Below, piece by piece: positions 60,230-64,000 of a DNA stretch of 64,000 bases. The notes under the pieces are model-generated. The model made no database searches. It worked only from the letters and a program-made list of their open reading frames with translations, and was not told the DNA's origin. How positions within the stretch are numbered: position 1 is the stretch's first letter; the number at the start of each line of letters is the position of its first letter. Origin of the DNA: Zoogloea dura (GTDB lineage Bacteria; Pseudomonadota; Gammaproteobacteria; Burkholderiales; Rhodocyclaceae); assembly GCF_012927165.1 (NCBI RefSeq), contig NZ_JABBGA010000023.1, forward strand, positions 1-64,000. Direction: 5' to 3'. The position numbers and the translations under genes are program-made.

Positions 60230-61573
60230 ATGCCCCGACACGCAGATCCGATCCGGCTTCACCTTGCACGAGGCCCTCTTGGTGCGCGCCAACTCGTTGA
60301 AGCATTGGGCATCAGTCAGCCAACGCTGTCCCGTGCGATGCTTGAGCTGGGAGACGAGGTGGTCCGTATCGGCGCGGCGCGATCCATTCAGTACGCGCTG
60401 CGTGATGACGTCCGGGGGCTGGCAGAAATGGAGATCTACCGGGTGGATCCGGAGGCCAGGGTCCATCACCTCGGCACCCTCATCCCGGTCCGGCCGGACG
60501 GCTTCGTCATGCGCGAAGCCGGCGGGGCCACCCTGTACAGCCCCGGCCTGCCCTGGTGGCTGCTCGACATGCGCCCCCAGGGCTACCTCGGTCGGGCCTA
60601 CGCGGCCCGGCACGGGCGGGACCTGGGCCTTCCCGAACGCCTCACCGAGTGGTCGGACACGCATGCGCTGAAGGCCCTGCTCGCGCATGGTCACGATGTG
60701 GTCGGCAATCTGCTGCTGGGTGACCGGGCACGCGCCCATTTCCTGCGCATGGACGCCGCGCCGCTGCCGATCGGCATCGAACAGAAGACCGGGATCTACG
60801 CCCGGCTGGCGCAGGAGGCCGCCAGCGGTGAGACGCCGGGGTCGTCGGCAGGGGGCGAGCAACCCAAGTTCGCCGCCTGGGCCATGACCTCTTCGGGGCC
60901 CCGGCATGTGCTCGTCAAGTTCAGCGAGCCGCTGGCGGGCCCGGTCAGCGAGCGCTGGAGAGACCTGCTCCTGGCCGAACATCTCGCCCTGGAAACCCTT
61001 GCACAGGCCGGCATTGCCGCCGCCCGCAGCGAACTGCTCAGCCTCGAAGGGCAGACCTTCCTCGAGCTGGAGCGCTTTGATCGCGTCGGCGGGCTGGGCC
61101 GCCGGGGGCTGATGTCACTGGCCGCCCTGGACGCGGAATTCGTCGGGCTCGGCGGCCCGTGGCCGGAGATCGCGACCGCCCTTGCCGCTGCCGGACACAT
61201 CCCCCGCGAGGCGGCAGGCCGGGCCCATCTGCTGTGGGCCTTCGGCCACCTCATCGGCAACACCGACATGCACGGCGGCAACCTGTCCTTCATTCCCGAC
61301 CCGGGGCGCCCCTACGCCATCGCCCCCGCCTACGACATGACGCCGATGGCTTTCGCGCCCAGGAGCGGCGGCGGACTGCCCGACACCATCCCGGCGCCGA
61401 ACATCCGGGCAGGCATCGCCCCTGATATCTGGCGCTCCGCGCTGGCCCTGGCCCGCAGCTTCCTGGCCCGCGTCATGGAAGCCCCCGGCTTCAGCCCGCG
61501 CTTCGCGCCATGCAGGCTGGCCCTGGCGCAGCACCTGGAGGACGCGGGGGCGCAGATTGCCAGGCTGGCATAG
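60230..61573 (+). CDS. YjjJ-type HipA-like kinase with N-terminal HTH
   Basis: This is a 447-residue protein. The first 60 residues form a winged-helix-like DNA-binding domain (LVEALGISQPTLSRAMLEL). The C-terminal part is a HipA-like kinase with GGEQPKFAAW (phosphate loop), HLIGNTDMHGGNLSF (catalytic Asp) and APAYDMTPMAF (metal Asp). This layout is that of YjjJ, a HipA relative that joins toxin and DNA-binding parts and has been proposed to lack a separate antitoxin. No antitoxin gene is adjacent. It stands divergent from the LuxR gene, next to a regulon dyad. No clear ribosome binding site is seen. Confidence 0.85.
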   Translation: MPRHADPIRLHLARGPLGARQLVEALGISQPTLSRAMLELGDEVVRIGAARSIQYALRDDVRGLAEMEIYRVDPEARVHHLGTLIPVRPDGFVMREAGGATLYSPGLPWWLLDMRPQGYLGRAYAARHGRDLGLPERLTEWSDTHALKALLAHGHDVVGNLLLGDRARAHFLRMDAAPLPIGIEQKTGIYARLAQEAASGETPGSSAGGEQPKFAAWAMTSSGPRHVLVKFSEPLAGPVSERWRDLLLAEHLALETLAQAGIAAARSELLSLEGQTFLELERFDRVGGLGRRGLMSLAALDAEFVGLGGPWPEIATALAAAGHIPREAAGRAHLLWAFGHLIGNTDMHGGNLSFIPDPGRPYAIAPAYDMTPMAFAPRSGGGLPDTIPAPNIRAGIAPDIWRSALALARSFLARVMEAPGFSPRFAPCRLALAQHLEDAGAQIARLA

Positions 61574-61633
61574 CGCGGAATCGATTCCAGGCAGCCCCCT
61601 GCCCGGCTGACGATCGGCAAATCCGCATTTCTC

Positions 61634-61652
61634 CTCGTCCGGACGGACGATG
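61634..61652 (+). promoter_or_regulatory. regulon dyad upstream of the crotonase-SDR unit
   Basis: The site is CTCGTCCGGACGGACGATG, 73 nt before the crotonase start. The second arm is perfect and the centre is identical to the site at 60117. Confidence 0.75.
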
Positions 61653-61725
61653 AGCCCGCCCCGCACGGCCCGAATAATCCTTTCCAGCCTGCCCGAATTC
61701 CGGGCGTCCGTTGCGAGGAATGCCG

Positions 61726-62541
61726 ATGTCTGCCGCCGCCCCCTTCCCTTCCCCCGAGCATGCGGATGCCGCGCCGCCGGCCCTGCTGGAACGCCCGGAA
61801 GACGGCGTTGCCGTGGTCCGCCTGCATCGCCCGGAGGCCACCAATGCCCTGAGCCTGGAACTGCAGGCCCTGCTGTCGCGGATGTTCGCCGAGCTCGGTG
61901 CCGACCCGACGGTGCGCTGCATCGTGCTGACCGGCGGCGACACGGTGTTTGCGGCCGGTGGCGACATCCGCAGCATGGCCGGCGTCGGGCCCATCGAGAT
62001 CCACCAGCGCCACACCGAGCGGGTGTGGGCGCCGATCCAGCACTGCCCCAAGCCGGTGATCGCGGCGATCTGCGGCTATGCCTACGGCGGCGGCTGCGAG
62101 CTGGCGATGCTGGCCGACATCCTGATCGCCGGCGAGGGTGCGCGCTTCTGCCAGCCGGAGATCCGCATCGGCATCATGCCCGGCATCGGCGGCACGCAGC
62201 GCCTGGTGCGCGCGGTGGGCAAGGCCAAGGCCATGCGCATGGCTCTCACCGGGCGGCCGATCACGGCGCAGGAGGCCTGGGTCGCCGGGCTGGTCAGCGA
62301 GGTGGTGCCCGACGGCGAGGTGCTGGCCACCGCCCTGGACATGGCGCGGACCATCGCGGCCATGCCGGCGCTGGCCGCCGAGCAGATCAAGGAGGTGATC
62401 CTGGCGGGCATGGACGCGCCACTGGAGGCCGCCCTGGCCCTCGAACGCAAGGCCAACGCCCTGCTCTTCGCGTCCCGCGACCAGAAGGAGGGCATGCAGG
62501 CCTTCATCGACAAGCGCCCCCCTGTTTTCGAGGGGCGCTGA
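61726..62541 (+). CDS. enoyl-CoA hydratase/isomerase
   Basis: This is a 271-residue crotonase. It has the oxyanion motifs FAAGGDIRSMAG and GYAYGGGCELAMLADI, and the downstream EIRIGIMPGIGGTQRL. Both glutamates used by classic hydratases (in GCELAM and PEIRIG) are present, so ordinary enoyl-CoA hydration is likely. Starts at 61720 and 61726 are possible; 61726 leaves AGGA six bases upstream. It has a regulon dyad and is followed by an SDR gene, a hydratase-dehydrogenase pair for beta-oxidation of a steroid side chain or ring fragment. Confidence 0.87.
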   Translation: MSAAAPFPSPEHADAAPPALLERPEDGVAVVRLHRPEATNALSLELQALLSRMFAELGADPTVRCIVLTGGDTVFAAGGDIRSMAGVGPIEIHQRHTERVWAPIQHCPKPVIAAICGYAYGGGCELAMLADILIAGEGARFCQPEIRIGIMPGIGGTQRLVRAVGKAKAMRMALTGRPITAQEAWVAGLVSEVVPDGEVLATALDMARTIAAMPALAAEQIKEVILAGMDAPLEAALALERKANALLFASRDQKEGMQAFIDKRPPVFEGR

Positions 62542-62579
62542 TTCCGGCGCCCTCCTTTCAACCCAGCAAGGAAAAAACA

Positions 62580-63335
62580 ATGTCCCAACCCCTCTTCAGG
62601 CTGGACGGCTGTGTGGCCCTGGTCACCGGAGCCGGCCGCGGCATGGGCCGTGGCGTGGCCGAGACCCTGGCCCGCCAGGGCGCCACCGTGGCGGTCAATG
62701 ACTTCTACCCGGAGCGCGCCGAAGCGGCCGCCGCCGAGATCCGCGCCCTGGGCCTGCAGGCCCTCGCCGCACCGGCCGACGTGACCGACTACGCCGCAGT
62801 GCAGGCCATGGTGGCCGGCGTGAAGGATGCCGCCGGCAGCATCGACATCTACGTCTCCAACGCCGGCGTGCCCACCTCGGGCATGGGCTATGCGCGCTTC
62901 CTGGAGTCCCGCCCGGAAGATTGGGAGCGCTTCGTGAAACTCAACCTGTACGGCCTGATGAACGGCTGCCATGCGGTGCTCCCGGGCATGCTGGACAAGG
63001 GCTGGGGCCGCATCGTGGCGATCACTTCCGAGTCCTGGCGGGCCGGCGTGCCGATGGGCATCGCCGCCTATGCCGCCTCCAAGGCCGGGGTGGTGGGCTT
63101 CGTGCGCCAGCTGGCCGCCGAGACCGGCCGCAAGGGCATCACGGTGAATGCCCTGTCACTCGGCACCATGAACAACTGGGAGGGCTCGGACGCCGTGGCC
63201 TGCAAGAGCGCCTTCGTGCCCCGCGCCGGCTCGCCGGCCGACGTGGGGGCCGGGGTGGCCTACCTGGCTTCCCGCGAGGCGGAATGGGTCACCGGCCAGG
63301 TCCATCCGCTGAATGGCGGGGCGCTCACCGCCTGA
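62580..63335 (+). CDS. SDR, probable 3-hydroxyacyl-CoA or hydroxysteroid dehydrogenase
   Basis: This is a 251-residue SDR with VALVTGAGRGMGRGVAETLA, SNAGVPTSG, AITSESWRAG and YAASKAGVVGFVRQLA. SNAG replaces the usual NNAG. It begins 38 bases after the crotonase gene, with AAGGA upstream of the ATG. Its partner suggests oxidation of the hydroxyl made by hydration; a nuclear hydroxysteroid role is the alternative. It converges with the cytochrome gene. Confidence 0.86.
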   Translation: MSQPLFRLDGCVALVTGAGRGMGRGVAETLARQGATVAVNDFYPERAEAAAAEIRALGLQALAAPADVTDYAAVQAMVAGVKDAAGSIDIYVSNAGVPTSGMGYARFLESRPEDWERFVKLNLYGLMNGCHAVLPGMLDKGWGRIVAITSESWRAGVPMGIAAYAASKAGVVGFVRQLAAETGRKGITVNALSLGTMNNWEGSDAVACKSAFVPRAGSPADVGAGVAYLASREAEWVTGQVHPLNGGALTA

Positions 63336-63381
63336 AGCCCCCCAAGGAGCACAAGCGGGCGGGCCGCCGCCCCGCGGCAGG

Positions 63382-64000
63382 TCACTTCACGCCCTGCCCC
63401 AGCTTCCGGCCATCCACCACCACGCCGTAGAGGTTCACCCCATCGTCGGCGTGGTAGCGCTTGCGGGTCTCGTCGATGTCGCCATTGACCAGGCGGGGGT
63501 CCTGGGGGCGCTCGTGGGCATTGATGTAGGCGGCCACGTCCCAGGCTTCCTGATCGCTCAGGGTCTCGCCGCGGCCCAGGGGCATGTTGTGCTGGATGAA
63601 GCCGGCCGCGGTGTTGATCCGGTGCATGCCCGCCCCCCAGTTGTAGGAATCCTTGCCCCACAGGGGCGGGAACACAGAGGTGGCGCCCACCTTCCTGCCC
63701 GCGCCGTCATCCCCGTGGCACAGGGCGCACTGCTTCTCGTACACCCGCTGGCCGCGGGCGATGTCATAACCGCCCCTGGGCGGGGGCGGCTCGTCGAAGC
63801 CCCGGCCCGGCTGGACCTTGCCGATCGGCACGCCGGCAGACATCCAGTAGGCATAGGCCGTGAGGGCCGCCAGGACCTCGCTGTCCGCGGCAGGCGCCTT
63901 GCCGTTCATGCTGAACTGGAAGCAGCCCTGCATGCGCTCGACAAAGGTGTTCACCTTGTTGTTCTTCTTGCGGTAGGCCGGATACATGGTATAGGCCGCC
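63382..64000 (-). CDS. C-terminal part of a dihaem c-type cytochrome, TsdA-like, cut by the window edge
   Basis: The frame is open to the window end, so the start lies outside. The visible 206 or so residues contain FPAYR-type TMYPAYRKKNNKVNTFVERM then QGCFQFSMNGK, typical of the first domain of thiosulfate-dehydrogenase-like (TsdA) cytochromes. A second haem site CALCHG follows, and NMPLGRGETLSDQEAWDVAAYI provides the axial methionine region. It should be a periplasmic electron carrier or oxidoreductase. Whether it belongs to the steroid unit is unclear, since its promoter is not in the window. Confidence 0.8.
   Translation of the reverse strand, partial: AAYTMYPAYRKKNNKVNTFVERMQGCFQFSMNGKAPAADSEVLAALTAYAYWMSAGVPIGKVQPGRGFDEPPPPRGGYDIARGQRVYEKQCALCHGDDGAGRKVGATSVFPPLWGKDSYNWGAGMHRINTAAGFIQHNMPLGRGETLSDQEAWDVAAYINAHERPQDPRLVNGDIDETRKRYHADDGVNLYGVVVDGRKLGQGVK

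Noticed and set aside
1-64000. tRNA, rRNA or CRISPR array
   Set aside because: No cloverleaf-like segment with conserved T-loop bases, no rRNA sequence and no regularly spaced direct repeats were seen by eye; a tRNAscan/CRISPR search was not possible.

Overview
The window is GC-rich chromosomal DNA from a steroid-degrading proteobacterium. Codon usage, the twin DUF1302/DUF1329 systems and the gene content fit a betaproteobacterium such as a Rhodocyclales member; that placement is inference. Many enzymes can be recognised as counterparts of the actinobacterial cholesterol pathway (Ksh, Hsa, Ipd and Chs proteins) or of the Comamonas testosteroni Tes pathway. No rRNA, tRNA or CRISPR array was seen.

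Layout. 1-2.7 kb is accessory DNA: the 3' end of an IS5-type transposase, an integron attC-like palindrome, two secreted or lipoprotein genes and an inverted REP-like pair. 2.7-11.6 kb carries an outer-membrane DUF1302/DUF1329 pair, an acyl-CoA ligase plus a metallo-beta-lactamase-fold protein, an MFS transporter and a KshA-type Rieske oxygenase. 11.6-15.2 kb is accessory again: a LOTUS-domain protein, two decayed transposase fragments, an IF-1 paralogue, a zinc-motif protein and a cold-shock protein. 15.3-29.3 kb is a long minus-strand operon for cleavage of the A ring and degradation of the C/D rings: tesB/hsaC, ipdA, ipdB, an enoyl-CoA hydratase, ipdC, echA20, fadE30, a second acyl-CoA dehydrogenase, fadA6, an SDR, a Tat-exported amidase, ipdF, a MaoC hydratase and a thiolase. 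29.5-40.1 kb mixes small accessory genes (GNAT, membrane protein, parD with a broken parE, lipoprotein, macrodomain) with steroid genes (an Ltp2-like/DUF35-MaoC pair, a very small secreted peptide, an acyl-CoA ligase, tesD, a FadH/BaiCD-like reductase). 40.1-49.8 kb is a side-chain operon with chsH2, chsE1, chsH1, ltp2, chsE2, two further acyl-CoA dehydrogenases and an exporter. 51.5-55.5 kb is a compact SDR-SnoaL-EthD-SDR-flavin oxidoreductase operon that resembles a bile-acid dehydroxylation toolkit. 55.7-60.1 kb has a second DUF1302/DUF1329 pair and a LuxR-type regulator. 60.2-64 kb has a YjjJ/HipA-like kinase gene, a crotonase-SDR pair and the end of a dihaem cytochrome gene.

The most striking observation is a 19-bp dyad, consensus CTAGTCC-N4-GGACGATG, found 13 times. 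Every copy lies about 50-130 nt upstream of a transcription unit, and nearly all of those units are steroid genes. I saw none in the accessory islands. It is a strong candidate operator for a steroid regulon, with the LuxR protein at 58884-60065 as the obvious candidate binder. It also brings an otherwise anonymous 57-residue exported peptide (33061-33234) into the regulon.

Missing from the window, and so presumably encoded elsewhere, are 3-ketosteroid delta-1-dehydrogenase, the Ksh reductase, the HsaAB/TesA monooxygenase and the HsaEFG enzymes.
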